The position numbers were made by a program, and so were the translations under genes. From Simmondsia chinensis (lineage: Eukaryota; Streptophyta; Magnoliopsida; Caryophyllales; Simmondsiaceae), in NCBI GenBank assembly GCA_018398585.1, contig JAGTTD010000016.1:24971212-25035211 (forward strand): DNA of 64,000 bases. The letters are read 5' to 3'. Positions 9,876 through 20,922 of this stretch are shown here, piece after piece; the stretch's first letter is position 1, and each line of letters opens with the position of its first letter. The notes below the pieces were generated by a model, which was not told where the DNA came from, searched no databases, and saw nothing but the letters and a program-made list of their open reading frames with translations.

Positions 9876-10965
9876 TTAGGACATGTTTGGTATAGGGTTA
9901 AAAAAATAGGAGTAATCTTTAATGATGCAATTGTTAATGAGGTAATTATTACCCTATGAAAATTTTTTCCTTTCACCTTATTTGGTTGTGCACTTTTAAA
10001 AGAGTAAACATTAACCCATAAATCTTTTTTATATTTTGTTTGAGGGTAACATACTTCTTTTTTATATTTCATATACTAATTCATTTCTTATATTATTTTC
10101 AATTTTTTTAAAATTTAATTATAATAAAATATAACTATTTATTAAACTATTGAACAAATCACTCCTTTTATAATTAACGAAGCTTTAAATATCTAAAAAA
10201 TAATTTTAAAATTATTTAAAAATAAGATAATCCCTATTACAATGTCGACGACTTATCCTCACCGGCATCGCGATTATTGCCGACCTCTGGTCACCACCAA
10301 CATCATCATAATAGATCTCTCCCGCTTTCTATTCCCTTTTTTGAATATTTAATATTATTTTTAATATTTAAATTTTTTAATTTAAAATGTTTTTCTAAAT
10401 ATACAAAATATTTTTAATTATTTTAATATTTAAATACTATTACATATTTTTAACTATTGAATTTTTATACCTATTTTTTATATTTTATATTTAAAATATT
10501 TTTTAAATATATAAATAGTATAATAATATTTAAAATATTTTGTGTACATTTCAAATATTTTATAAATTTTTAAAATATTTTTCTAATATTAAATATTTTA
10601 AAGAAATTTAGAATATTTTATTAAAAATATTTTGTGTACATTTCAAATATTTTATAAATTTTTAAAATATTTTTCTAATATTAAATATTTTAAAGAAATT
10701 TAGAATATTTTATTAAATATTTAAATGATTTTTTCAATATATAAAATATATTTTTATAATATCTAAAATTTTCAAACAATAAACAAGTTGAAAATTTTTT
10801 CACCCCTTCCCTTGTTATGGAGGTTGCACTAGGGGGAGTAGTGCAAATATTTTAACCCCATTTTGGGGTGAATTTTTTCATTAGTTAAATATTAATGATA
10901 AACTAAATAGGGTTAAAATGAGTGTAATGGTTACCCCTGTTAACCCCATACTAGACACGCCCTAG
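9876..10965. mobile_element. Non-autonomous DNA transposon, 1.08 kb, Tourist/Harbinger-like ends
   Basis: The left end GGACATGTTTGGTATAGGG (from 9879) pairs with the reversed right end GGGCGTGTCTAGTATGGGG (to 10962). Left flank TTA and right flank TAG give a weak duplication. The interior is extremely AT-rich, includes a perfect 92-bp tandem duplication, and has no coding capacity. It appears to have landed just below a transit-peptide-like exon (10963-11184). Confidence 0.6.
10533..10716. repeat. Two identical 92-bp tandem units
   Basis: The word TTTGTGTACATTTCAAAT recurs exactly 92 bp apart (about 10540 and 10632), and I saw no mismatch between the units 10533-10624 and 10625-10716. The identity in a diverged AT-rich context implies a recent slip or unequal exchange. 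Confidence 0.85.
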
Positions 10966-11230
10966 AGTGATAATAGGACTTGTAGTAAATAATAGTACGT
11001 TTACATTATTTCTACTGTAATCAATGAAGGCTTTGTTCGCAATGGGTGCGGCGAATCCTCTCATTGGATGACTAAGACGAAGGCCATAGCTTCGCTTCAA
11101 AGAAGAGAAGAGGAGAGAAGAGAAATGGCGATGGAGAGGGGAGAGAAAGGGAGAAGGATTAGAGAATTTGCAAAGATGGAGCATCGCAAAGGTGATGACG
11201 GTCGGGTTTTTTAGGGTTTTTCATTCTTAA
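10963..11230 (-). pseudogene. Possible orphan first exon with organelle-type leader
   Basis: The minus frame from Met 11184 begins MLHLCKFSNPSPFLSPLHRH and is rich in Ser, Arg, Leu and Phe with no acidic residue in its first 50 positions, like a mitochondrial transit peptide. The sequence just above the Met contains AAAACCCTAAAAAACCC, typical of 5' UTRs of plant housekeeping genes. The frame runs into the transposon end at 10962 with no continuation recognised. Chance is possible. Confidence 0.35.
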
Positions 11231-11744
11231 ACCCTCAAACTGTGTATCTTGCAAATAAAAATGATAAAAATTGTTATTATTAGGGCAATAATGTAACTTG
11301 CAAATAGTGAGGGTAAAAATGATCTTAGTGTGATAATAATAATTATTTTGGACAATAACATTACTTTATTATCAATTAATTTATATAATTATTGTAGGTA
11401 TTTTTATTATTATTACTATTAGTACTGCTACTATTTTATTATTATTATTAATTTTTTTTTTGCCAAACAGCAAGAGTACTCAGATATATATATATATATA
11501 TATATATATAAACGAACAAAAGGATTACAGACTCAACGCCTAAAACCATTATTATTATTATTACACTATTATTATATAAGCATTATGATTAGGAGTTTTG
11601 TAGCAAGTGCCCAAAGAACACATGATAAGACATATTAATAGCACTTAAGTTATCTCAATTTTTTGGTATTATCAGGTATTGATCTCGTAATTGTATAAAT
11701 TTCACATATAATAATCCCCTTTTCATTATCATAAACTAAGATAA
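11231..11744. repeat. Spacer with LINE-tail-like scrap and (AT)n microsatellite
   Basis: At about 11450-11475 a T-run followed by GCCAAACAGCAAGAG resembles the reversed tail start of the LINE at 14499. A perfect AT microsatellite occupies about 11484-11510. Otherwise the stretch is AT-rich and without a gene. Confidence 0.4.
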
Positions 11745-12262
11745 AATTTTCAGTATAAATTACCAATATTAGTTATCAATAATAAATTATCAATATAAAT
11801 AACCAATAAGAAATTACCAATATAAATTATCAATAATAAATTAGCAACATAAGTTATATACAATGAATTACCAATATAAATTACTAAAAATAAATTACCA
11901 ATAAATACCAATATAAATTACAAATATAAATAACTATTAAAAAATTGTTACTGTCAATTATTTGTATAAATTATAAATATTAAATTACTAATATAAATTA
12001 CCAGCATATTATCAATAATAAATTATTAATAATAAATGACATATTTAAATTATCAATATAAAAATCCAACAATAAATTACCAATAATTTATTAATTTAGA
12101 TTACAAATATAAAACTACCATTACAAATATAAATTCCTAATAATAAATTATTAATATAAATTACCCATATAAGTTAGAAATAATAAACTATTAATATAAA
12201 TTACCAATAATTTACCAACTCAAATTATCAATAATAAATTACTAGTATAAATTATCAGTAAG
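11745..12262. repeat. AT-rich quasi-periodic array, block 1
   Basis: This is a degenerate array of words such as AATAAATTACC, AATATAAATTA and TCAATAATAAATT, with alternating units of roughly 11-14 bp. Strict periodicity is lost. Related blocks lie at 14346-14498, 15252-15945, 16590-17065, 17555-17885, 18485-18630 and 41205-41900. Confidence 0.8.
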
Positions 12263-12269
12263 TACTATA

Positions 12270-12650
12270 AGACAACAATGAGACCAGCTATGTCCTACGG
12301 GACAGAGTGCTGGCTAGTTAAGTGTCATCACGCGCAGAAGCTGAAGGTGATGGAGATGAGAATGTTGAGATGGATGTGTGGACATACAAGAAAGGACAGG
12401 ATCAGAAATGACGTTATAAAAAATAAATTCAGTGTCGCCCTAATAGAGGATAAGTTGAGGGAGCAACGTCTGCGGTGGCTTGGGCATGTCAGTAAGAGAT
12501 CCACCACTGCCCTTGTAAAGAGATGCGATCAACTTCTTATTACAGATGGGAAGAGAGGAAGAGGCAGGCCAAATAAGAGTTGGATAGAGACAATTCGAAA
12601 GGACCTCTTCTACCTCAACCTAAATGAAGAGATGGCCCTAGAGCTTAGTG
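12270..12650 (+). pseudogene. RTE-type LINE, C-terminal end of ORF2
   Basis: The frame from 12278 reads YGTECW, then MEMRMLRWMCGHTRKDRIRN, LREQRLRWLGHVSKR and GRGRPNKSWIETI. These are the conserved C-terminal blocks after the reverse transcriptase of plant RTE/BovB-type LINEs. The endonuclease and RT are missing, so this is a 5'-truncated copy inserted in the AT array. The open frame continues past about 12655 into C-rich sequence that belongs to the next LINE. Confidence 0.8.
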
Positions 12651-12655
12651 AAGGA

Positions 12656-14357
12656 TTAGTAGACCCCACCTTCAACCACCAATTCCCACCATCCTTCACC
12701 TGCTCCCATCCATCTCCCCCTTCCATTTTCATCCGCACATCACCCGCAACATCATCTGCCACATCTCCAAACATCAAATTCCACCTCCATTTTCAACCAT
12801 CCATTAGCGGCTCCCATTATATCCTAGCATTTCCCACCTCCAATTTCAACCATTAGCCATCATCAATTCCATCTCCACCACTGCCCACCGTCATTAACAA
12901 CACCTCCTCCCTTTGGGCATCACCTCGCCCCCCGTTCGCTAACCACATCAGATCCTGTGACTTGAAATGCCGACTGTCGATGCAGGGGTGTCCATTTTCA
13001 TTGATGGCCTACTAGAAAGATTGACAAGCTCATGGCTGAGGGCTGTTTTTGTGATTCTAGGTCAATCTGCGACACCTTTGTTCCCGTGAAGAAAGGGCTG
13101 AGGTCTAGATGGGCTTATGGCTTTGTTCGGTTTCATGACTCAAATGAAGCTACACGGGCAATTACATCCATGAATGGAAGATGGGTGGTGGGTATCAAGC
13201 TCATAGTGCAATAGGCTAACCCATACAAAAGAACAATACCTCCATCCGCACGAAGTCGACCGCAGCCTAGGGTAGTCCAGCAGGCCAGAAATGCAAGTGG
13301 TATTCAGGAACAGGGGAATACACCACCTAATCGGGGTGGGGAAGATGACAACACAAATATTCCAAGAATTGTAGTGTCAAATGCCAATAAGAGTGTAGAG
13401 GCATGGCTTAAGCGGTCAATCATTTCCCATTCAGACGATGAGGTCAGTCTTGTTGATATTCTTACATTTATCACGGAGAATGATCTCTATGGGCTAACTC
13501 CTAAAGGCTTAAGCAACACTACCTTTATCTTGGTATGTGACTCTGTTGGCACCTTGGAATCCTACCTGGGCCCCTATAAGGGGACTCTTCTACGGAAATT
13601 CAGAGAGGTGTACAAGTACTCTGGTGAGACCCTTGGATCCCTTAATAGAACAGTGTGGCTTGAGATTCATGGCCTACTTGTCCAATATGGGTCCAATGAC
13701 TGTTTTGTGGATATCGCCAAAGTATGGGGAAAATTCGTAAGGGTGGACTCGAGAACGTCCGCTATGAGGTGCACCGACATTGCTAGGATATTAATTGACA
13801 CCTGCTACACAGCGTACATTCATCAGTTAGTCCAGGTTCAGTTTAATGGGGGATCCCGCTTGGTCCTCGTTAAAGAAGGTAGCTCTGTATTGATCCCTGA
13901 TTACTCTCCCAGAGTTGTTGTCCGTACGGCCTTAGTCAGATTGGCTAGAGAGCAGGCATCCTTTTTGACACAATCCCCTCCAGAAAGTCAGTGTAACGCT
14001 GTAGCTCGGCATACATCATGGGTTCGACCCTCTTTGGAGCATATTACAGATTTCTCGAGTGTGTGTGAGGAGCCTGGATCCAGTGAGTAATAATGGCAGT
14101 TGGATCCAGGCAGCTAATAAGTTGCTGTATTGGTGGTGGAGGCTACTGTGGTAGTTAGTTTTTGGGCAAGTTATGATGGTCAGTCCTCCGTGCTTGATAT
14201 GTGGTCTTGGGCAGTGACCTTGGTTCTCGGTGTTGGAGGGTGAAGATGTTAGCAGTCGTGGATGGCTTCTCTGTGGCATAATCGAGGGTGGCCACTTTTC
14301 TATTTTTGCCAATTTGGTGGTTCTTATTCTTTGAGCAACAAGAATCGATATAAAAAA
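12656..14357 (+). mobile_element. L1-type LINE copy: C-rich leader, RRM-containing ORF1, 3' tail, no ORF2
   Basis: A pyrimidine-rich leader (12656-12966) precedes an ATG at 12967. Residues 9-14 read SIFIDG (RNP2-like). A frameshift near 13020-13060 changes frame, and RWAYGFVRF (RNP1-like) follows, completing an RNA recognition motif. One in-frame TAG at 13212 interrupts an otherwise open frame to 14090. RRM-bearing ORF1 proteins define the BNR-type plant L1 clade. After ORF1 come about 260 bp of G/T-rich tail and ATAAAAAAATT. No endonuclease or RT is present. The copy at 42961 is its close relative. Confidence 0.75.
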
Positions 14358-14498
14358 ATTACCAATATAAATTACTGATAATAAGTTATCTATAATAAAC
14401 TACCAATATAAATTAACAATAGTAAATTAGCAATATAATAAATTACTAATATAAATTATTAATAATAAACTATCAAATATAACTCAAAATAATAAATT
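14346..14498. repeat. AT-rich array, block 2
   Basis: This short continuation of the AATAAATTACCAATATA-type array lies between two LINE insertions. Blocks 1, 2 and 3 were probably one array split by the LINEs. Confidence 0.7.
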
Positions 14499-15251
14499 TC
14501 TTTTTTTTGCCAAAAGGCAAGCAATATAATCTCAATATATCAAAAGATTATATACAATTAATATCAAAAGAGCAACAAAGGCACCCGGCCACTATACACT
14601 CAAAACTAAGAAGCTTAACTCAAAAAAGAACAGAAATGAATCTAGATAACAAAATTGATTCGATACCATACTAGTTTCTGAATTTCTCGAATCACCCAAC
14701 TTGGATCCCTAGCTTGATCATTGAAGACTGTCATATTCCTCGTACCCCAAATCATATAAACCGTCGCAGCCAAGCAAGCTCGTTTGATAGACAACTCGGG
14801 AAGACGACTTCTAACCTTCTTACCAAACCAAGCAAAACATTGATTAAGATTTGTTGTATCACAAATCCCACTCCAGCTACAGATCACTTGCCAAACCTTT
14901 TTGACCCACTCACATTCAAAAACTAAATGCTCAATTGATTCCCTACCATGATGACACAAAGTACATTGACTAGCAAGCACTACATCTCTCTTTTGTAATC
15001 TATCTTCTGTCGTCAATTCATCTGACATTGTAAGCCACAATATAAAACTATGTTTTGGGAAAGAAAATTTACCCCAAATCATGCGCCCCCAATGCGTCTT
15101 CCCTCTCTGTGCTCAGATGAGATGATAGGCCCTGCTGCATTGAAACCAATCCCCAGATACACAGCTCTGCAGCACGCGTTCCACCTCCCGGATTGATTCA
15201 AAGCGTTCTAGAAGCATATCCCAACATTGTATCAACACAAAATAATAAATT
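14485..15251 (-). mobile_element. 5'-truncated L1 LINE with 14-bp target duplication
   Basis: The element body is 14499-15237 on the minus strand. Its frame encodes the end of ORF2 with the zinc-binding RT-associated domain: WGKFSFPKHSFILWL, TEDRL, then CTLCHHGRESIEHLVFEC. One stop lies near 15118. The minus-strand 3' end is an A-run (T-run at 14500-14508). CAAAATAATAAATT flanks it perfectly at 14485-14498 and 15238-15251, though in low-complexity surroundings. Confidence 0.8.
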
Positions 15252-15945
15252 ACCAGGATAAATTATCAATATAAATCAGCAATAATAAATTATGAACATA
15301 AATTACTTATAATAAATAACAAAAAAATAATAATTTAAATTACAGTTAAAGATTTTTATTAATAAATTATCAATATAAATTATGAATATAAATTACTAAA
15401 ATAAATTACCAATATAATTTGTTATAATAAAAGATCAATAATAAATTACAAATGGAAATTATCAATATTAAAGTACAAATAAGTTACCAATATAAAATAC
15501 AAATATAAATTATCAATAAATTACATTATAATAAATTACCAACTTAAATTATTAGCAATAAAAATTTCAATAGTAATAAACTACCAATATAAATAATTAA
15601 TAAGAACTTACCAACATAAATTACTAATAATAAATTACCAATAAATACCAATATAAATTCCCAATACATTACTAATATAATAAATTGTCAATATAAAAAA
15701 CCCACAATAAATTAGCAATGAATTAAAGTAGTAAATCACCAATAAATTATCAATACTATATTTCCAATAAACGACAAATATAAACTATGAATAATGAATT
15801 ACCAATATAAATAAGCCATATAAGTTATTAAAATAAATTACCAATATAAATTACCAATAATTTACCGACCTAAATTACTAATAAGTTACCTATATAAATT
15901 AACGATAATAAATTTCCAATATAAATTATTAATATATTGTGGTAA
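15252..15945. repeat. AT-rich array, block 3
   Basis: Same degenerate words as block 1, about 0.7 kb, with no coding capacity. Confidence 0.8.
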
Positions 15946-16589
15946 ATTTGCCAAAAAAGTCATATATAAGGCATGCTAGTTCGAATTGGGCATTGAGAAA
16001 GACAAGGTTGGTATGATGGTCGCGCCGTCTGGTATTTCCTGTCTCATAGATGGCACCAACTTTTTGGGTACAAGATTTTAGATTCTTTGATAAGGAGAAC
16101 CGATCTTAGGCTCTTTGAGAAAAGAGCAGGACCAGAGTTTAATGTAACTTGCAAGATGAACAAACGGTTACAGGGACCCCTAGGTTGCAATTAGGAGTAA
16201 AAATGCATAAATGGGCATAATAAATACTTAGCTTATTGAGACGAATAGAGAGGTAGGGAGTCCGGTGACAGAGTGGAATGACAGAGAGCGAGAGAATGGA
16301 AGGAGGAGACTGTGAAGAGGCGGGAATGAATATGATAGGGGAGACGGGAGAGAAAAAATTGTGAGGAATGAGAAGATAAACAAATTTAAGGGGTTCGAGA
16401 ACTAATATGAGACGAGAGAGAGGCATTGATGGATTATAATTTTAGGTTTAATATTTAATATCTGGTTTTATACAATAACTACCTACTCGTATTTTATGCT
16501 TAACAGTTGTCTCGAGGTCCGACTTTCTAACTTAGGCATAGTCCATTGTTACTCGGTTTTTTATAATACCAACCTTATATTTTTATCTA
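15946..16589. repeat. Array-flanking repeat shared with the 41-kb array
   Basis: TTAGATTCTTTGATAAGGAG followed by a CTTTGAGAAA-like block (16078-16120) recurs at 41921-41960. TAGTCCATTGTTACTCGG (16539-16556) recurs in diverged form as TAGTCTATTGCTACCCG near 41157-41173. The arrays therefore belong to a larger dispersed repeat. A 95-codon minus frame at 16426-16139 has no recognisable identity. Confidence 0.5.
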
Positions 16590-18630
16590 TAATCTATAAT
16601 TACCATCATAGTAAATTAGAAATAATAAATATGAATACAATCTACTAATAATAAATTACCAATAAATAAATTACTAATAATAAGTTATCAATATAATTTG
16701 TTAGTAAAAGACTGCCAATATAAACTATGAGTATAAGTTAGTATAAACTATTAATGATAAGCTACCAATATAAATTATGAATAATAAATTACAAAAATAA
16801 TACCAATATAAATTACTAATATTACCAATAAATTATCTATATAAGTTTACAATAAATGAGCAATATAATAAATCAATAAATAATTACTAATAATAAATTA
16901 ACAAAATAAATTACTAATATTAATCATAATATAAATTATTGATAATAAATTATAAATAGAAATTAACAATAATAAATTATATATATATATATATTACCAA
17001 TAAATTAATAATATAAATCACCAGTAATAAATTACGAGTATAAATATAACATCGAGCTACTTATATTTTTATGTTAATAACTAGCAAATATGACCCGACC
17101 CGATGACCTGAACTATTTGACCTGCTACCTGACCCGATCCGAACCCAAAAAATTTAAACTTTATTGGGATCTGAACCCGAAAATGAACCTACCCAATTAT
17201 GACCGATCCTAACTGACCTGATACCCAGTATGACTAGACCTGTAATAACCCGAGACTCGAACCAAACCCGTCCTATATTCCTGGATAACTCAAATAAAAA
17301 TCTATTTTGTCATAGAATCTAAATAAAATACTAATTATAGTCATTATATTTTGTAATTTTAGCTATAACTTTCAAGATTGATTAAATATATTATTAAAAT
17401 AATCTAATGGATTAACTTAAATCCGAGCTGACCTAACGATACTCGACCACCGAGGTTAACCCAAAGGATATTTGATTGCCTTTTTGAAAAACTACACGCC
17501 TTTTAGAAAAATTGTACACTTGTGATGGAATGTCTTCAATAATTGTCCTTCACTTTATAAACTATTAATGATAAATGACCAATATAAATTGTAAATAATA
17601 AATTACAAATATAATACCAATATACATTACTAATATTACCAATAATTACCTATATAAATTAACAATAAATAAGCAATATAATAAATCAATAAATAATTAC
17701 TAATAATCAATTAACAAAATAAAAAAATAAATTAACAAAATAAATTACTAATATTAATCACAATATAAATGATTAATAATAAATGATAATTATAAATTAC
17801 CAACAATAAATTACAAATATATATTACCAATAAATTAATAATATAAATCACCAGCAATAAACTACCAGTATAAATATAACACCGAACTATTTATATTTTT
17901 AGGTTAGTAGCTGGAAAACTATGATTGGAATTGATGACTTGACCCATTTGACCCGCTACCGAACTCGAACCTAACCCGAAAAATTTTAAATTTATTGAGA
18001 CCTGAACACGAAAATGAACCGACCCGATTTTGTCCCGATCCTAACTTGAGCCTACCCAAGCTAACCCGAAACGCAGTATGACCTGACCCGTAATGACTTC
18101 AGACCAGAACCAAATTCAGACCAGAACCAAACTTGTCCTATATTCCAAAATGATTGAAATAAAAATTCATTTTGTCATAGAATCTAAATAAAATGCGAGT
18201 TATAGTCATTTTATTTTGTAATTTTAGGGTTTAGTTATAACTTTCAAGGTTGAATAGATATATTATTAAAATAATCTGATGGACCAACCTTTATTCGAGC
18301 TGACCTAACGATACTCAACCCGAGGGTAACCCGACCCATGGTTGACCTTACCCCATGTAAATCCAACCCGAGTCTGACTTGAACCCGAGGATGACCCAAC
18401 TCAAGTCTAACCCCACCCGATTCTGACCCGAAGTGACATTAACCCGACCCGACCCAACCCAGTTTCTAGGGTAATATAAGAAGTTACCATTATAAGGTGC
18501 TAATAAAAAATTAACAATATAAATTATCAATAATAAACTACTAATATAAATTACCAATATAAGTTGCAATATAAATTATCTACAACAAATTATCAACAAC
18601 AAATTACTAACATAAATTACTAATTTGGAA
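16590..18630. repeat. AT-rich array and GACCCG-rich blocks in an imperfect tandem duplication
   Basis: Two successive units share order: array words, ATATAAATCACCAG, TATAAATATAACA(T/C)CGA, a GACCCGA/AACCCGA-rich block, TTTTGTCATAGAATCTAAAT, ATATATTATTAAAATAATCT and GAGCTGACCTAACGATACTC. Unit 1 is about 16740-17470 and unit 2 about 17556-18345, an offset of 0.82-0.87 kb. Another array scrap lies at 18485-18630. No coding sequence. Confidence 0.75.
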
Positions 18631-19178
18631 AGATGAAGATTTAAAAAATAAATTAATAAATTTATTTCTTTCTAATCTACTTATTTAATTTTTTATTTTT
18701 TTAGTTATTTAATGTTAACATAGTTTTCACTTACAATTCAAGTTTTGTATTAACATAATAGTAAAATACTTGATTAGCTAACTTTGTGCTCCCCACTATT
18801 AAAATGGAAAAGATTTTAAAATCCCTCCATAAATTTGACATTATTATATTTAAACATGTGATGATATAATATTAATAATTAAAAATATTAGAAATAAAAT
18901 TTAGTACGAAAATTGAGAGCATCTTTTGACTAATTAATTAGAAAGATAACTCAATAGTGGGATGTCAAGTGTCAACTCTTTTTTTTAAATACTTTTTCAA
19001 TTAAAATACTCCTCTAAAAATATTTATTTGATATCATATGATATGTGTATGACAATGAGCTGATTATTATGAAATCAAATATAAAATATATAATCTTGTA
19101 TGCTTGAATTATTACAACGTCCTACTTTTAAAAAGTATGGATGGTTTAAATTGGACAGTTGAGTGAATAATAATTCAA
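18631..19178. other. AT-rich spacer, no gene seen
   Basis: This is plain AT-rich sequence before the pararetrovirus cluster. I see no repeat, gene or insertion duplication at the junction near 19180. Confidence 0.4.
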
Positions 19179-19640
19179 TTGCTCAAATTTGATGAAGATT
19201 TTCAAAATACTTCTACTTCCAGGTTTAGAGGAATACGGTTTAACTCCCCTCTAGCCGAACCAGTTTTTCAAAATGAGTCATTTTCAAACCCAAATTCTCC
19301 AACAGCTTCTCAAATGAGACCTCCTTCAATAAATGTTTTAACAAAAGATTTTACAATAAATAAAGAGTTTTTAAGCAATGAATTTGAATCTGATCGCAAT
19401 AAGATTAAAAGACATTGGTAGTTTTAAGCTTCTACAAAGGTATCAACAATTAAAATTAGAGAAACCTATTACAAAGAATTAAATCAATTAAAATGTAATA
19501 TTTCATTTTTCAAATTGTTAGAATCATACACATCAAGGAGTCAAATACCAAATCCTTTTATGCAAAATTTTATAAATGTTAATACCAGCCCTACAACCAA
19601 ATGGTTAACAACAGATGGGCATATAATTCAAACCATTCAT
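19179..19640 (+). pseudogene. Segment C: movement-protein C-terminal fragment
   Basis: From about 19182 the sequence parallels 33785-34240 in segment B and the reverse of 29460-28990 in segment A. The frame stops at 19419-19421, where the other copies continue, and the N-terminal three quarters of the movement protein are missing. The segment therefore begins mid-gene at the cluster boundary. Confidence 0.7.
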
Positions 19641-19659
19641 CCTCCAACAAAAAAATTTA

Positions 19660-20205
19660 ATGATTAATGTCCAAAATCAAGAAATGATCGCCACTCCTTT
19701 CCATGGTGGAAGAGAGGAAAAAGATGATTCACCACCTACAATCAAAGATATAAATAAAATTTATGAACAAAATAATTTTCAAGCTTTAAATCTTAAAACA
19801 ATTTCGGAACAATTAAATTCAATACATAGCAATATAATAAATAACAAGGATAGACAAAAATTGGAACAATCTCCAATAGTTCAATCAATGCCTCAACCAA
19901 CATATACAAATTATACAATCCCTCAACTAACATATACAAATTATACAATCCCTCAACCAATACCTCAAAGCTACCCTATTCAACAAAGCTTTCTAACTCC
20001 ACAATCACAGACAAACCCATTTTTTCAAGGAATTCAACAACCTTCTTTCCAACTCTTTAATTTAACTCAAAAAGATAAAGAACAAATAAAACTCAGAAAA
20101 ACACAGAATTCTGATAATGATATTATTGAAAGAATTACTCAAAAACTCAAATTAACGGATAATCTAACAACTAGTAGCCCTACAATTCAAACCATTTCAA
20201 AATGA
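19660..20205 (+). pseudogene. Segment C: Pro/Gln-rich linker region
   Basis: The frame contains MIATPFHGGREEKDDSPP, then repeated QPTYTNYTIPQ units and a Gln/Pro-rich stretch, ending with charged LRKTQNSDND. It is the counterpart of 34250-34756 and 29031-28642. In segment A this region is in frame with the end of the movement protein, so in the virus it was probably part of one polyprotein joining movement and coat domains. The QPTYTNYTIP unit is duplicated here relative to A and B. Confidence 0.6.
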
Positions 20206-20224
20206 GAAAATGAAGACTCAAATG

Positions 20225-20919
20225 AAGAAACTTCATCATTATCCCAACCAAAATAAAATTTAAGTTCTCTCTGTGTTCAAAATAGTGGTTGTAAATTTAA
20301 AAGATCTTCAAAACCCAAAAGGAAAAAAACATTCGAAACAGAACCCAAGTAGGATTCCAATTTGTCACAGATGTAGAAAACATGGTCATTTTATGAAAAA
20401 TTGCAAAAAGAATCAACTAATAACGCAAAATGAAAATCAACAGTTCATAGATTTATCTAATCCAACCTTAAAAATTGCAAAAAATAATTTTGCAATTCAA
20501 AAGGATACAGAAGCTAAAAGCTTATCTCCTACTTTAACTCACACAGAAAATAAAAGCTTAACCTCTAATTCAACTACAAAATTATATCATCATAAAATAA
20601 TACAACTCAGAGATCAAGAATTTAAAAAATCTGAATCAAGTTCAACCTTCGCAGATTCAGAAGTACTTCTCAAAACTCCTGATATTAATTATGACAAATT
20701 GCGAAAACTTGTCTTTAGTCCAAAGTAAATCATTACGTTTTGGTTTAAAGTGAATTTTCTAAAACTTCAAAAAATTTTACATTGCAAAATTCCCTTTTAA
20801 AACTCCATAAATTTGCAAAGCCAAATACAAATTCAAAGCTAAAAACAGCTTTAACATCCTTTCAAAATCACTTTATACAAAATCTTTCTTTTAGAAATTA
20901 CCTAACTTTTTATCTACAG
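20225..20919 (+). pseudogene. Segment C-specific region with canonical CCHC zinc knuckle
   Basis: A 151-codon frame (20273-20728) carries CHRCRKHGHFMKNC, a full C-x2-C-x4-H-x4-C knuckle, followed by a Ser/Thr/Lys-rich tail ending FADSEVLLKTPDINYDKLR. In segments A and B the same place holds the coat-protein and polymerase block, which is absent here. The zinc knuckle suggests a nucleocapsid-like RNA-binding role. The region ends at a splice-acceptor-like site just above ORF-X. It may be a second genome component or a deletion/recombination product. Confidence 0.55.
20918..20919 (+). promoter_or_regulatory. Predicted 3' splice site before ORF-X (segment C)
   Basis: CTAAC at 20902-20906 looks like a branch site, followed by TTTTTATCTACAG and then GAAATG, the presumed ORF-X start at 20923. 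Segment A has an equivalent CCCCAG|GAGAATG at 24755-24747. This suggests ORF-X was translated from a spliced RNA, as some plant pararetroviruses do for downstream ORFs. Confidence 0.5.
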
Positions 20920-20922
20920 GAA

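Noticed and set aside
12656..12856. Pro/Ser-rich C-terminal extension of the RTE ORF2 frame
   Set aside because: Known RTE tails end near the GRGRP block. The C-rich DNA is better read as the leader of the next LINE.
14010..14040. GGTTCGACC, tRNA B-box-like
   Set aside because: It is inside LINE ORF1 codons, and no cloverleaf can be formed around it.
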